Of a DNA stretch of 6,665 nt, positions 1 to 6,484 are shown one piece after another. A program made the position numbers and the translations under genes. The notes beneath the pieces were generated by a model. The model worked only from the letters and a program-made list of their open reading frames with translations, did no database searches and was not told the DNA's origin. Each line of letters starts with the position of its first letter. Position 1 is the stretch's first letter. Location of the stretch: assembly GCA_028290085.1 (NCBI GenBank), contig JAQGKN010000490.1:1-6665 (forward strand), written 5' to 3'. The DNA is from Hyphomicrobiales bacterium. Its GTDB lineage: Bacteria; Pseudomonadota; Alphaproteobacteria; Rhizobiales; Beijerinckiaceae.

Positions 1-111
1 CGAAGGTCAGAAAATGGGCAGACTGTCTTGAACTGAGCAATTCGGGGCGGATTGGGCAAGCCGTGCGAATTCGTACGGAAATATGACATTTTTAACACAG
101 TTTTTACTTTG
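1..111. other. Intergenic region without a recognisable gene
   Basis: I see no credible coding region here. The stretch lies beyond the terminator of the substrate-binding protein gene and is visibly more AT-rich on its right side (about 79-118) than the coding DNA around it. It contains an 18-base near-palindrome (61-78) and an AT-rich dyad (102-116), listed separately. It could carry the promoter of a gene lying to the left of the window, but I could not find a convincing -35/-10 pair on either strand. Confidence 0.6.
61..78. repeat. 18-base near-perfect palindrome, possible operator
   Basis: The site reads ccgtgcgaattcgtacgg. Its two 9-base halves are inverted copies with one non-complementary pair (a G facing a T). 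There is no loop between the halves, so it fits a binding site for a dimeric regulator better than an RNA hairpin. It lies in a non-coding stretch. No regulator family can be assigned from the sequence, and an 18-base near-palindrome can arise by chance. Confidence 0.35.
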
Positions 112-116
112 TAAAA
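102..116. repeat. AT-rich inverted repeat, two 6-base arms around TTT
   Basis: ttttac and gtaaaa are exact inverted copies separated by ttt. The right arm overlaps the U-rich tail of the terminator at 112-140, so part of this symmetry may simply reflect that tail. It could alternatively be a regulator site for a gene to the left. No function can be assigned. Confidence 0.3.
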
Positions 117-140
117 TAGGCCTCTTCCGGAGAAGAGGCC
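112..140 (-). terminator. Rho-independent terminator after the Bmp-type gene
   Basis: Read on the minus strand, a perfect 9-base-pair stem (arms 132-140 and 119-127) closes a four-base loop, TCCG (131-128). It is followed by TATTTTA (118-112). The loop with its closing C-G pair matches the extra-stable UNCG tetraloop type. It begins 28 bases after the TAA stop of the substrate-binding protein gene at 168, so that gene ends its transcript here. On the plus strand the hairpin is not followed by a T run, so it appears to work in one direction only. Confidence 0.88.
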
Positions 141-167
141 CTCAAACGTCGCGGCGGGCGGAAGCCT

Positions 168-1238
168 TTATTGCGGAACCTTGTCGTCGATCCCCTGGAC
201 ATACCAGTTCATTCCGAGGATCTGCTCGTCCGAGAGAGTCTTGCCGCCTTTGCATTCGACGGTCTTGCCGGTCTGGTCGAGAACCGGGCAGGCGAAGGGC
301 AGCAGGGTGCCAGCGCTGATCTCGGCCGTCGTCTTGGTGGCGAGGGCCTTCACATCGTCAGGGGCGTTGGTGAAGGGCGCCATGACGACCATTTGTGCCT
401 TGATGCCGCCCCAGGTATCGTCAGCCTTCCACGTGCCGTCGAGAGCAGACTTTGTGCGGGCAATGTAGTAGCCGCTCCAGTCGTCTACGATGGCGCTGAG
501 CTGGGCCTTGGGTGCGAAACGGATCATGTCGGACGCCTGACCGAAGCCGAGCTTTCCAGCCTTCTCGGCTTCCTGCAGCGGCGCGGCGGAATCCGTGTGT
601 TGGGTGATGATGTCGGCGCCCTGCGCGAGCAGCGCCTTGGCGGCATCGGCTTCCTTGCCCGGGTCGAACCAGGTGTTGGCCCAGACGATCTTCAGCTTGA
701 TGTTCGGGTTGACCGACTTGGCTCCCAGATAGAAGGCGTTGATGCCCGACACGACTTCGGGAATCGGGAAGGCGGCGACATAGCCGATGGTGTTGGTTTT
801 CGTCATCTTTCCGGCCATCTGGCCGATGACGTAGCGTCCTTCGTAGAAGCGCGCGGAATAGGTTGCCACGTTGGTTGAGCGCTTGTAGCCCGTCGCATGT
901 TCGAACTTCACGTTCGGGAATTTTTTGGCGACCTTGAGGGTAGGCTCCATAAAGCCGAACGAGGTGGTGAAGATCAGCTTGTGACCTGAGCGCGCGAGCT
1001 GCTCGATGGAACGCTCGCTGTCGTTCTCAGGCACGTTTTCAAGGAATGTCGTCTCGATCTTGTCGCCCAGCGCCTTCTGCAGAGCCTGACGTCCCTGATC
1101 GTGCTGATAAGAATAGCCGAAATCGCCGACCGGGCCGACGTAGACAAAGCCCACTTTCAATTTTTCTGCAGCATGTGCGCCGGCGGTCAAGCCGACCGCC
1201 GCGACGGCGGCAACCGCATATTTCAAGAAGCCGTTCAT
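168..1238 (-). CDS. Bmp/PnrA-family ABC transporter substrate-binding protein, periplasmic
   Basis: This 356-residue protein is the substrate-binding component of an ABC importer of the BMP (basic membrane protein) family. Characterised members bind nucleosides or purines, but the ligand here cannot be read from sequence. A signal peptide is visible: K6, a hydrophobic alanine/valine-rich core at about 7-20, and AHA (21-23) before a likely cut at 23/24. There is no lipobox cysteine, so the mature protein should be free in the periplasm. Family-typical segments are VGPVGDFGYSYQHDQGR (34-50), QHTDSAAPLQEAEKAG (213-228) and FGQASDM (232-238). The only two cysteines, C317 and C329, lie near the C terminus and may form a disulfide. 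An upstream in-frame ATG at 1331 would add 31 residues, but the start at 1238 was chosen because the signal peptide begins there and GAGG (1251-1248) sits nine bases before it. No permease or ATPase gene is adjacent. Confidence 0.9.
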   Translation of the reverse strand: MNGFLKYAVAAVAAVGLTAGAHAAEKLKVGFVYVGPVGDFGYSYQHDQGRQALQKALGDKIETTFLENVPENDSERSIEQLARSGHKLIFTTSFGFMEPTLKVAKKFPNVKFEHATGYKRSTNVATYSARFYEGRYVIGQMAGKMTKTNTIGYVAAFPIPEVVSGINAFYLGAKSVNPNIKLKIVWANTWFDPGKEADAAKALLAQGADIITQHTDSAAPLQEAEKAGKLGFGQASDMIRFAPKAQLSAIVDDWSGYYIARTKSALDGTWKADDTWGGIKAQMVVMAPFTNAPDDVKALATKTTAEISAGTLLPFACPVLDQTGKTVECKGGKTLSDEQILGMNWYVQGIDDKVPQ

Positions 1239-1262
1239 TGGCAAAATCCTCGATCGAGACAG

Positions 1263-1287
1263 GAACTCGGGCTTACCCCGGATGTTC
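1263..1287 (-). promoter_or_regulatory. Possible 5' leader hairpin of the Bmp-type gene
   Basis: On the minus strand GAAC and CGGG pair with CCCG and GTTC, giving two 4-base-pair helices separated by a small asymmetric internal loop, with a 5-base apical loop. Just downstream, the 10-base palindrome ctcgatcgag (1249-1258) overlaps the ribosome-binding GAGG (1248-1251). Such structures could influence translation of the gene starting at 1238, but they are short. I found no convincing -35/-10 promoter in the 129-base gap, although one should be present if the terminator at 1330-1352 works. Confidence 0.25.
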
Positions 1288-1329
1288 GTTGGGTTGTTAT
1301 GCGAAACCCGTTCCAGACTGGGACATCCC

Positions 1330-1352
1330 AAAAAGAATTGCCAGAGCCTGGC
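1330..1352 (-). terminator. Probable weak Rho-independent terminator after bioZ
   Basis: On the minus strand, GCCAG (1352-1348) pairs with CTGGC (1344-1340) around a 3-base loop, and the tail AATTCTTTTT (1339-1330) follows. It lies 15 bases beyond the bioZ stop, in the right place to end the biotin transcript. The stem is only five pairs and the T run is interrupted, so termination may be partial and some read-through into the Bmp-type gene is possible. Confidence 0.45.
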
Positions 1353-1367
1353 CGTGAGTCTTACGAA

Positions 1368-2345
1368 TCATGACCAGCGAAAAACAACGGCGCCGCCCGA
1401 CAGGCCCGCGCCCACAGCGCTCATCAACAGCGTGTCACCGGCCGAAAAACCCCGCGCCGATCCCGCGCGCGACAGAGTGAAGGGGATGGTGGCCGCGGAC
1501 GAATTACCGAACTCTTCCAACGTGGAAAGACCAGAAACGGGGTTCAGCCCCAGACGTCGTTCCACCGCCGACGTGATGCGGACATTGGCCTGGTGCGGCA
1601 CCCAATGGTCGACGTCGACAGCCTTCAAACCAGCTGCCGCAAGCGCCTTTTGCGAACTGCTCACCATGGTTTCGACTGCTCGCGTAAACACTTCGCGCCC
1701 GTCTGGCATTTGCATGAACAACTCGTCAGGGCCCATCGCCGGCGAGAAGGGCATGCGGCTGCCGCCTCCGGGAATGCGAATGAGGTCGTAGCCAGAGCCA
1801 TCGGAGACGAGATCCGCGCCGATCACCCCCGAGGCCGCATCGGGCGCGGGCGCCAGTACAACGGCCCCGGCTGCATCGGCGAACAGAGCCGAGGTCGAGC
1901 GGTCGGAAGGATCGATGCGGCGGCTGAGAATATTCGCGGCCACCACGAGCACACTGCGCCCATGTGCACGCACCAGCCCGTCGGCGAGAACGAGCGCGTT
2001 CAGGAAGCCCGCGCAGGCGCCGGCCAGATCCATCGCGCCGCAGGTGAGCCCGAGTTGATGCGCCAGCAAGGGCGCGGAGGGCGGCAGCAAATGGTCCGGA
2101 GTGCTGGTCGCCAGAAGCAGGAAGCCGATGTCCTGAGGCGCCGCCGCTTGCAAGGCCATGGCGGCGGCAGGGCGCGCGAGATCGGTCAGTGCCTCTTGCG
2201 AGGCCGCATACCGTCGGGAGCGAATACCGACGCGCGACAGAATCCAGCCGGGCTCCAGCCCGAGCCGGGCCTCGATTTCGGCGTTGCTGACGATGCGCTC
2301 GGGCGCGTGGTGGCCGAGACCCGCGATGCGCGTGCCCGAGATCAT
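1368..2345 (-). CDS. bioZ: BioZ, KAS III-like 3-ketoacyl-ACP synthase for the pimeloyl precursor
   Basis: This 325-residue protein belongs to the FabH (KAS III) thiolase-fold family. The catalytic triad is present: C111 in GACAGF, H251 in VPHQAN and N281 in GNSSAAT. It also has the usual segment RSTSALFADAAGAVVL (149-164). FabH normally condenses acetyl-CoA with malonyl-ACP. Its place as last gene of a bioBFDA operon identifies it as BioZ, which in Agrobacterium and Brucella condenses glutaryl-CoA with malonyl-ACP to a 5-carboxy-3-keto-acyl-ACP. The fatty acid elongation cycle then converts that to pimeloyl-ACP, the substrate of BioF, so BioC and BioH are not needed. The ATG overlaps the bioA stop by four bases, and no clear Shine-Dalgarno sequence precedes it, so translation probably depends on ribosomes finishing bioA. 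A housekeeping FabH is the alternative from sequence alone, but the operon context argues strongly against it. Confidence 0.9.
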   Translation of the reverse strand: MISGTRIAGLGHHAPERIVSNAEIEARLGLEPGWILSRVGIRSRRYAASQEALTDLARPAAAMALQAAAPQDIGFLLLATSTPDHLLPPSAPLLAHQLGLTCGAMDLAGACAGFLNALVLADGLVRAHGRSVLVVAANILSRRIDPSDRSTSALFADAAGAVVLAPAPDAASGVIGADLVSDGSGYDLIRIPGGGSRMPFSPAMGPDELFMQMPDGREVFTRAVETMVSSSQKALAAAGLKAVDVDHWVPHQANVRITSAVERRLGLNPVSGLSTLEEFGNSSAATIPFTLSRAGSARGFSAGDTLLMSAVGAGLSGGAVVFRWS

Positions 2346-3610
2346 GATGCGCCGCGCCCGAATGTGTCGGCGGCCTCGGCAATCGCGGCATAGGCGCGGC
2401 CGAGTTCATCTTCTGTGACGCAATACGGCGGCATCAGGTAGATCGTGTTGCCTAGCGGGCGTAGCAGCAGCCCGCATGCGAGGAAGAAGTCGTAGAGGGA
2501 AGGGCCGATGCCCGCGAGATAGCCTTCGTCGGCCACGCGAAGATCGAGAGCGGCGATGGTGCCGCAGTGCCGGATACCCGAGAAGCGTGAATCTGTGCGG
2601 AACCGGTCGAGAAAGCCGCTGTGCCACTGCGAGATCTGCGCAATCCGGTCGATCACCGGCTCCGTGTCCCACACATCCATATTGGCGACAGCAGCGGCGC
2701 AGGCGATCGGGTTCGCGGTGTAGGAGCTCGAATGGAAAAACGTCTTCGCGCGATCCCTCGAATAATGCGCGTCGAAAATCGCAGCCTGGCAAAGGGTCAC
2801 TGCGAGCGGCAACGATCCGCCGGTGATGCCTTTCGCGAGACACAGAATATCCGGCGTCACGCCGGCCTGTTCGCAGGCGAGGAATGTGCCCGTGCGGCCG
2901 AAGCCTGTCATCACCTCGTCGGCGATGAACAAAGTTCCCGAAGCAGCGCAGATCGCGTGCATCGCGCGCAGCACGGGCGGTGCATAGGTCAGCATGCCAC
3001 CTGCGCCCAGAAGGAGCGGCTCGACAAGCAACGCCGCTGCCGCGCCATCAGCGCAGGCGCGGCTCAGGGCATCGAGCGTCGCGGCCTCGCAGCCTTCATG
3101 CGGGAAGGGCAGGCGCACGACGTCGAACAGCAGGGGATCATAGGCACTGTTGAACACGCCGCGTGCGCCCGTCGACATCGTTCCGATCGTGTCGCCGTGA
3201 TAGGCATGTTCGAGCGCGATGATCTTCGTGCGCTGCTCGCCCTGATTGCGCCAGAAACCCAGCGCCATTTTCAACGCGACTTCGACCGAGGTTGAACCGC
3301 TGTCGGAATAGAAGACATGCGCCAGCGAAGAATTCAGCCGCGCGATCAGCCGTCGCGCCAGTTCTTCGGCGGGCGCGTGGGTGAAGCCCGCCAAGATCAC
3401 CTGAGCGAGGAGATCCGCTTGATCCTTGATGGCCTGCACGATGCGTGGATGCCGATGGCCATGCGTCACCACCCACCACGACGAGATCATGTCGAGCAAT
3501 CGCGTGCCCTCGCGCGTCTCCAGCCATGCACCTTCACCGCGCATGATCTCGATGGCGGTCGGCTGCAACGCATGTTGCGTGAAGGGGTGCCAGACGGGGG
3601 AGGATGTCAT
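2342..3610 (-). CDS. bioA: Adenosylmethionine-8-amino-7-oxononanoate aminotransferase type (DAPA synthase) BioA
   Basis: This 422-residue, PLP-dependent class III aminotransferase is full length for BioA. It converts KAPA to 7,8-diaminopelargonate (DAPA) in the cytoplasm. By alignment from memory with E. coli BioA, the PLP lysine is K260 (LAKGITGG), the aspartate contacting the pyridine nitrogen is D231 ([12 protein letters not shown]), the stacking tyrosine is Y137 (YHGD), and W45, R239 and R384 match W52, R253 and R391. One active-site position differs: F10 in WHPFTQH replaces Tyr17, which contacts the substrate in the SAM-using E. coli enzyme. [13 protein letters not shown] (289-301) and RPLGN (384-388) also look more like the lysine-using Bacillus subtilis enzyme than E. 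coli, so the amino donor should be left open. It overlaps bioD by four bases (ATGA). The upstream GGGTG (3619-3615) is a poor ribosome site, consistent with translational coupling. Confidence 0.96.
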   Translation of the reverse strand: MTSSPVWHPFTQHALQPTAIEIMRGEGAWLETREGTRLLDMISSWWVVTHGHRHPRIVQAIKDQADLLAQVILAGFTHAPAEELARRLIARLNSSLAHVFYSDSGSTSVEVALKMALGFWRNQGEQRTKIIALEHAYHGDTIGTMSTGARGVFNSAYDPLLFDVVRLPFPHEGCEAATLDALSRACADGAAAALLVEPLLLGAGGMLTYAPPVLRAMHAICAASGTLFIADEVMTGFGRTGTFLACEQAGVTPDILCLAKGITGGSLPLAVTLCQAAIFDAHYSRDRAKTFFHSSSYTANPIACAAAVANMDVWDTEPVIDRIAQISQWHSGFLDRFRTDSRFSGIRHCGTIAALDLRVADEGYLAGIGPSLYDFFLACGLLLRPLGNTIYLMPPYCVTEDELGRAYAAIAEAADTFGRGAS

Positions 3611-4236
3611 CTTGCACCCGCGAAAAGCTGCATTTCGAAATGATCGCGAAAGGCTTGTGCTAAAGAGGCTGCGTCGAGGTCTGCAAGGATCGGCAAGCGG
3701 CCGAGGCGCCGCACGCTGCCCAGTGCAACGATGGTGGCCTCGTTGTCCGCGTTATGCGTACCGATGAAAGCCACGCCGAGCACAGGCACCTTTCGGCTGC
3801 GCAAGGCTTCGAGTGACAGCAACGTGTGGTTGATCGTGCCGAGTCCCGTGCGTGCGCAGAGAATGACCGGCAGGCCCCATTCCACGTAGACATCGATGAA
3901 CAGAAGGTCGCGGCGCAAAGGCACCATCAAGCCACCCGCGCCCTCGACCACGAGCGGTCGTTGCGCGGGCAGTTGCAACGCCTCGCGCGTGATCTCGACA
4001 TGATCGAGTTCAGCGGCGCGATGCGGCGAGAGCGGCGCGTTCAGGCGATACGCTTCCGGCAGAAGCATTTCCTGCGGCAGGCCCGAAAGCCGCGCGACCG
4101 TCTCGCGATCGGTTTCCTCGTCGAGCCCTGCCTGCACCGGCTTCCAATAGGTCGCATTCAATGCACCCGCGAGCGCCGCGCTGAACACGGTCTTGCCGAC
4201 GCCAGTGTCCGTGCCGCTCACCACGAAGGCGCTCAT
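3607..4236 (-). CDS. bioD: Dethiobiotin synthetase BioD
   Basis: This 209-residue P-loop enzyme uses ATP and CO2 (bicarbonate) to close the ureido ring of DAPA, giving dethiobiotin, and acts as a cytoplasmic homodimer. The Walker A motif GTDTGVGKT is at residues 8-16, with K15 for phosphate binding. It is followed by WKPVQAG (31-37), whose K32 matches the catalytic lysine of the family. [11 protein letters not shown] (96-106) is the conserved glycine-rich segment that carries the Mg-binding glutamate E98. [15 protein letters not shown] (131-145) is also typical. Length is slightly under the E. coli protein. The start codon overlaps the bioF stop (ATGA). GGGAG (4249-4245), eight bases before the ATG, is the best ribosome-binding sequence at the internal junctions of this operon. 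Confidence 0.97.
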   Translation of the reverse strand: MSAFVVSGTDTGVGKTVFSAALAGALNATYWKPVQAGLDEETDRETVARLSGLPQEMLLPEAYRLNAPLSPHRAAELDHVEITREALQLPAQRPLVVEGAGGLMVPLRRDLLFIDVYVEWGLPVILCARTGLGTINHTLLSLEALRSRKVPVLGVAFIGTHNADNEATIVALGSVRRLGRLPILADLDAASLAQAFRDHFEMQLFAGAR

Positions 4237-5363
4237 GCCGGCAACTCCCGCAGGTGACGCCCCAGAGCCTCAGCCAGCGCGTCGATCTCGGCAATTGTGC
4301 GCCGCGTGCCGAGCGTGATGCGCAGGCGCGAGGTGCCCTCGGGCACGGTCGGCGGACGGATCGCGCGCACGTCGAAGCCATCGGCAGCGAGGGCAGCAGC
4401 CACACTCACCGCCTTGCGATCCGCGCCCAGAATGATGGGCTGGATCTGCGACCCGCTGGTGGGCAGGCCGAGCCGCGCGAGATGGGCCGCGAAATGCGCG
4501 ATGCGCTCCGCGAGAGCTGCGCGCGACGAGTGGGCGTCGGCGCAAATACGCAGCGCCGCACGCACGCTCGCCGCGATGAGCGGGGAGGGCGCCGTCGCAT
4601 AGATGAAGGGGCGGCAGCGATTGATCATGAAGCGCCGCAGCACGTCGGGCATCAACAGCAGCGCGCCTGACGCGCCGAGTCCCTTGCCGCAAGTGTGCAG
4701 CGAGACGACGTTGTCACGCCCCTCCAGATGCGCGCCGAGCCCGCGCCCTTGCGGCCCGCGTACGCCCGTCGCATGGGCCTCGTCGATCAGCAGCATGGCG
4801 CTGTAGCGGTCTGCGACACGCGCGAGATCGTCGAGAGGCGCCAAATCGCCATCCATGCTGTAGACGCTTTCGACTGCGATGAAACAGCGCTCGCTCGCAT
4901 GCGACGCGCGCCAATCGCGCAATGCGTCTTCGATCTGCGTGACATCATTATGCGCAACTTCGCGATGCTCGGCCTTCGTGCCAGCGAGACCTTCGCGCGC
5001 GCTCGCATGGATCAGCGCATCGTGCAGGATAAGGTCGCCACGCTGCGGCAGCGTGGAGATCAGCGCCGCATTGGCGGCAAAGCCGGAGCCGAAGAACAGC
5101 GCGCTCTCCGCGCCGAAAAACGCGGCTGCTTCGGCTTCCAGCGCTTCATGTTCGGGATGGTTGCCACGCAGCAACCGCGATCCGCCTGCACCGACCGGCA
5201 CGCCGCGCGTCAGGGCATCCATCGCTGCGTCGCGCAGGGCACTCGATTCGGCGAGCCCCAGGTAATCGTTGGATGTGAAATCAACGCCTGCGCGCCCTTC
5301 GAGTCGGCGCAGCCGTCCGCGCCGGTTCAGTGCTTCGAGCGCCTGTTCATACCGACTCTGCAT
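4233..5363 (-). CDS. bioF: 8-amino-7-oxononanoate synthase BioF
   Basis: This 376-residue PLP enzyme of the alpha-oxoamine synthase family condenses pimeloyl-ACP (or -CoA) with L-alanine, releasing CO2 and giving KAPA. The PLP Schiff-base lysine is K227 in [13 protein letters not shown]194 in DEAHATG (194-200) contacts the PLP ring nitrogen, and H119 in HDALIHAS (114-121) is the ring-stacking histidine. SNDYLGLA (31-38) and [19 protein letters not shown] (58-76) are family-typical N-terminal motifs. The reading frame is open up to an ATG at 5441, but those 26 extra residues lie inside bioB and resemble no BioF N terminus. The ATG at 5363, six bases after GAGAG (5374-5364 region), gives a start that fits the family. 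It overlaps the end of bioB by 17 bases in another frame, which suggests coupled translation. Confidence 0.96.
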   Translation of the reverse strand: MQSRYEQALEALNRRGRLRRLEGRAGVDFTSNDYLGLAESSALRDAAMDALTRGVPVGAGGSRLLRGNHPEHEALEAEAAAFFGAESALFFGSGFAANAALISTLPQRGDLILHDALIHASAREGLAGTKAEHREVAHNDVTQIEDALRDWRASHASERCFIAVESVYSMDGDLAPLDDLARVADRYSAMLLIDEAHATGVRGPQGRGLGAHLEGRDNVVSLHTCGKGLGASGALLLMPDVLRRFMINRCRPFIYATAPSPLIAASVRAALRICADAHSSRAALAERIAHFAAHLARLGLPTSGSQIQPIILGADRKAVSVAAALAADGFDVRAIRPPTVPEGTSRLRITLGTRRTIAEIDALAEALGRHLRELPA

Positions 5364-6366
5364 TGCGTCTCTCGCAGACCTCGCCGGGCTGCAGGGGCTT
5401 GAGCCCGAGACGGCGGAACAGCGAGGCGTCCTCGTCCTCACCCGGATTGTCCTTGGTGAGAAGCGTCTCGCCGGCGAAGATCGAATTCGCTCCGGCGAAG
5501 AAGCAAAGCGCCTGCATTTCCGCGCTCATCTCGGTGCGTCCGGCCGACAGGCGCACGGTGGAGGCGGGCATCAGCAGGCGGGCGACAGCGATGGTACGCA
5601 CGAATTCGATGGGGTCGATATCCCCGGCGTTTTCCAGTGGCGTTCCGGCGACCGGAATGAGCAGGTTGATCGGCACGCTTTCGGGGTGTTCGGGCAGGTT
5701 GGCCAGGGTCACCAGCATGTCGACGCGATCCAGCGCTTCCTCGCCCATGCCCACGATGCCGCCGCAGCACACTTTGATGCCGGCCTCGCGCACATTGGCG
5801 AGCGTATCCAGCCGGTCCGCGAAGGTGCGCGTGGTGATGATCTTGTCGTAATGGCGCTCAGAGGTGTCGATGTTGTGGTTGTAGTAATCGAGCCCAGCGT
5901 CCTTCAGGCGGATCGTATCCTTCGGAGTCAGCATGCCCAGGGTCATGCATGTCTCCATGCCGAGCGCCTTCACGCCTTCGACCATGGCGCAGATCGCGTC
6001 CATGTCGCGCTCTTTCGGGCTGCGCCAGGCGGCGCCCATGCAATAGCGCGTGGAGCCCGCCTCGCGCGCCCTGCGTGCCTCGGCGAGCACGCGCTCGACT
6101 TCGATCAGCTTGGACGCCTTGAGGCCGGTATTGTGATGGGCCGACTGGCTGCAATAGCCGCAATCCTCGGCGCAGCCGCCGGTCTTGATGCTGAGCAGCT
6201 GGCTGCGCTGGATGCGATTTGGATCGAAGTAGGCGCGATGGGTCAGCTGCGCCTTCAGGATGAGATCGTTGAAGGGCAAGTCATAGAGCGCGCGTGCCTC
6301 GGCGCTGCTCCAGTCGTGCCGGATCTCCGGCTGGCCGCTGATCGAGTGGTCCATCTGCCCTGTCAT
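5347..6366 (-). CDS. bioB: Biotin synthase BioB, radical SAM enzyme
   Basis: This 339-residue radical SAM enzyme inserts sulfur into dethiobiotin to form biotin, the last step of the pathway. C65, C69 and C72 (CAEDCGYC) bind the [4Fe-4S] cluster that cleaves SAM. The [2Fe-2S] cluster that supplies sulfur has its full set of ligands: C109 (RYCMGAA), C140 (ETCMTLG), C200 (KVCCGG) and R272 (VRLSAGR). All of these are offset by exactly 12 from E. coli BioB, so nothing is missing inside. YYNHNIDTS (161-169) is another hallmark. The reading frame extends to an ATG at 6450, but the arginine-rich extra 28 residues are not BioB-like. The ATG at 6366 has GAGG (6377-6374) seven bases upstream and was chosen. 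An ATG at 6354, with AGGG nearby, is a possible alternative. It is the first gene of the operon. Confidence 0.97.
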   Translation of the reverse strand: MTGQMDHSISGQPEIRHDWSSAEARALYDLPFNDLILKAQLTHRAYFDPNRIQRSQLLSIKTGGCAEDCGYCSQSAHHNTGLKASKLIEVERVLAEARRAREAGSTRYCMGAAWRSPKERDMDAICAMVEGVKALGMETCMTLGMLTPKDTIRLKDAGLDYYNHNIDTSERHYDKIITTRTFADRLDTLANVREAGIKVCCGGIVGMGEEALDRVDMLVTLANLPEHPESVPINLLIPVAGTPLENAGDIDPIEFVRTIAVARLLMPASTVRLSAGRTEMSAEMQALCFFAGANSIFAGETLLTKDNPGEDEDASLFRRLGLKPLQPGEVCERRNAESV

Positions 6367-6484
6367 CCTGATGCCTCGCCCGTGCCTCACGGCCCGGGTC
6401 CGGTGCGTTCCGATGACCCTTCTCCTAACCGCCAAGGCGCCCCCTCGCAATCCCGGACGTAAGTCGCAGCCGGCTTTTCAGCCT
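6367..6484 (-). promoter_or_regulatory. Gap upstream of bioB, probable bio operon promoter and leader
   Basis: These 118 bases separate the kinase stop codon from bioB and should hold the operon promoter. A weak candidate on the minus strand is TTGCGA, a 17-base spacer, then TAGGAG (4/6 and 3/6 matches to the sigma-70 consensus), in the region 6454-6421. Just before the bioB ribosome site (6374-6377), CCGTG (6392-6388) and CACGG (6384-6380) can form a 5-base-pair hairpin with loop AGG. Near the kinase end, GGCT-GAAA-AGCC can form a short GNRA-loop hairpin without a T run, so I do not call it a terminator. I see no TTATCTATAA-like BioR site and no BirA-type operator. Confidence 0.4.

Noticed and set aside
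171..878. 235-codon open frame on the plus strand opposite the Bmp-type gene
   Set aside because: It mirrors the codon pattern of the real gene, has no family motif, and starts inside the end of that gene without its own leader.
1291..1309. GGGTT/AACCC inverted repeat with a nine-base loop as a terminator
   Set aside because: The stem is only five pairs, the loop is large, and no T run follows on either strand. The hairpin at 1330-1352 is a better candidate.
1319..1330. TGGGA-CA-TCCCA palindrome as an operator
   Set aside because: It is short, overlaps the tail of the proposed bio terminator, and there is no second copy or promoter near it to support a regulatory role.
1593..2393. Plus-strand and alternative minus-strand frames across bioZ
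   Set aside because: They are rich in Arg, His and Gly with no motif, as expected for shifted readings of a GC-rich gene. bioZ in its own frame has the full catalytic triad.
4695..5402. 235-codon open frame on the plus strand opposite bioF
   Set aside because: It is an antisense shadow of a gene with a complete set of PLP-binding residues.
5364..5441. Longer N terminus for BioF from the ATG at 5441
   Set aside because: The added 26 residues are read inside bioB in another frame, are rich in Ser and Arg, and do not look like a BioF N terminus. The ATG at 5363 fits the family length.
6367..6450. Longer N terminus for BioB from the ATG at 6450
   Set aside because: The extra 28 residues are arginine-rich and unlike BioB. 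The ATG at 6366 has a well-placed GAGG.
5269..6462. 397-codon open frame on the plus strand opposite bioB
   Set aside because: It lies antisense to bioB and bioF, whose catalytic residues are all intact, and shows no recognisable domain. Long antisense frames are expected in GC-rich DNA with strong third-position bias.
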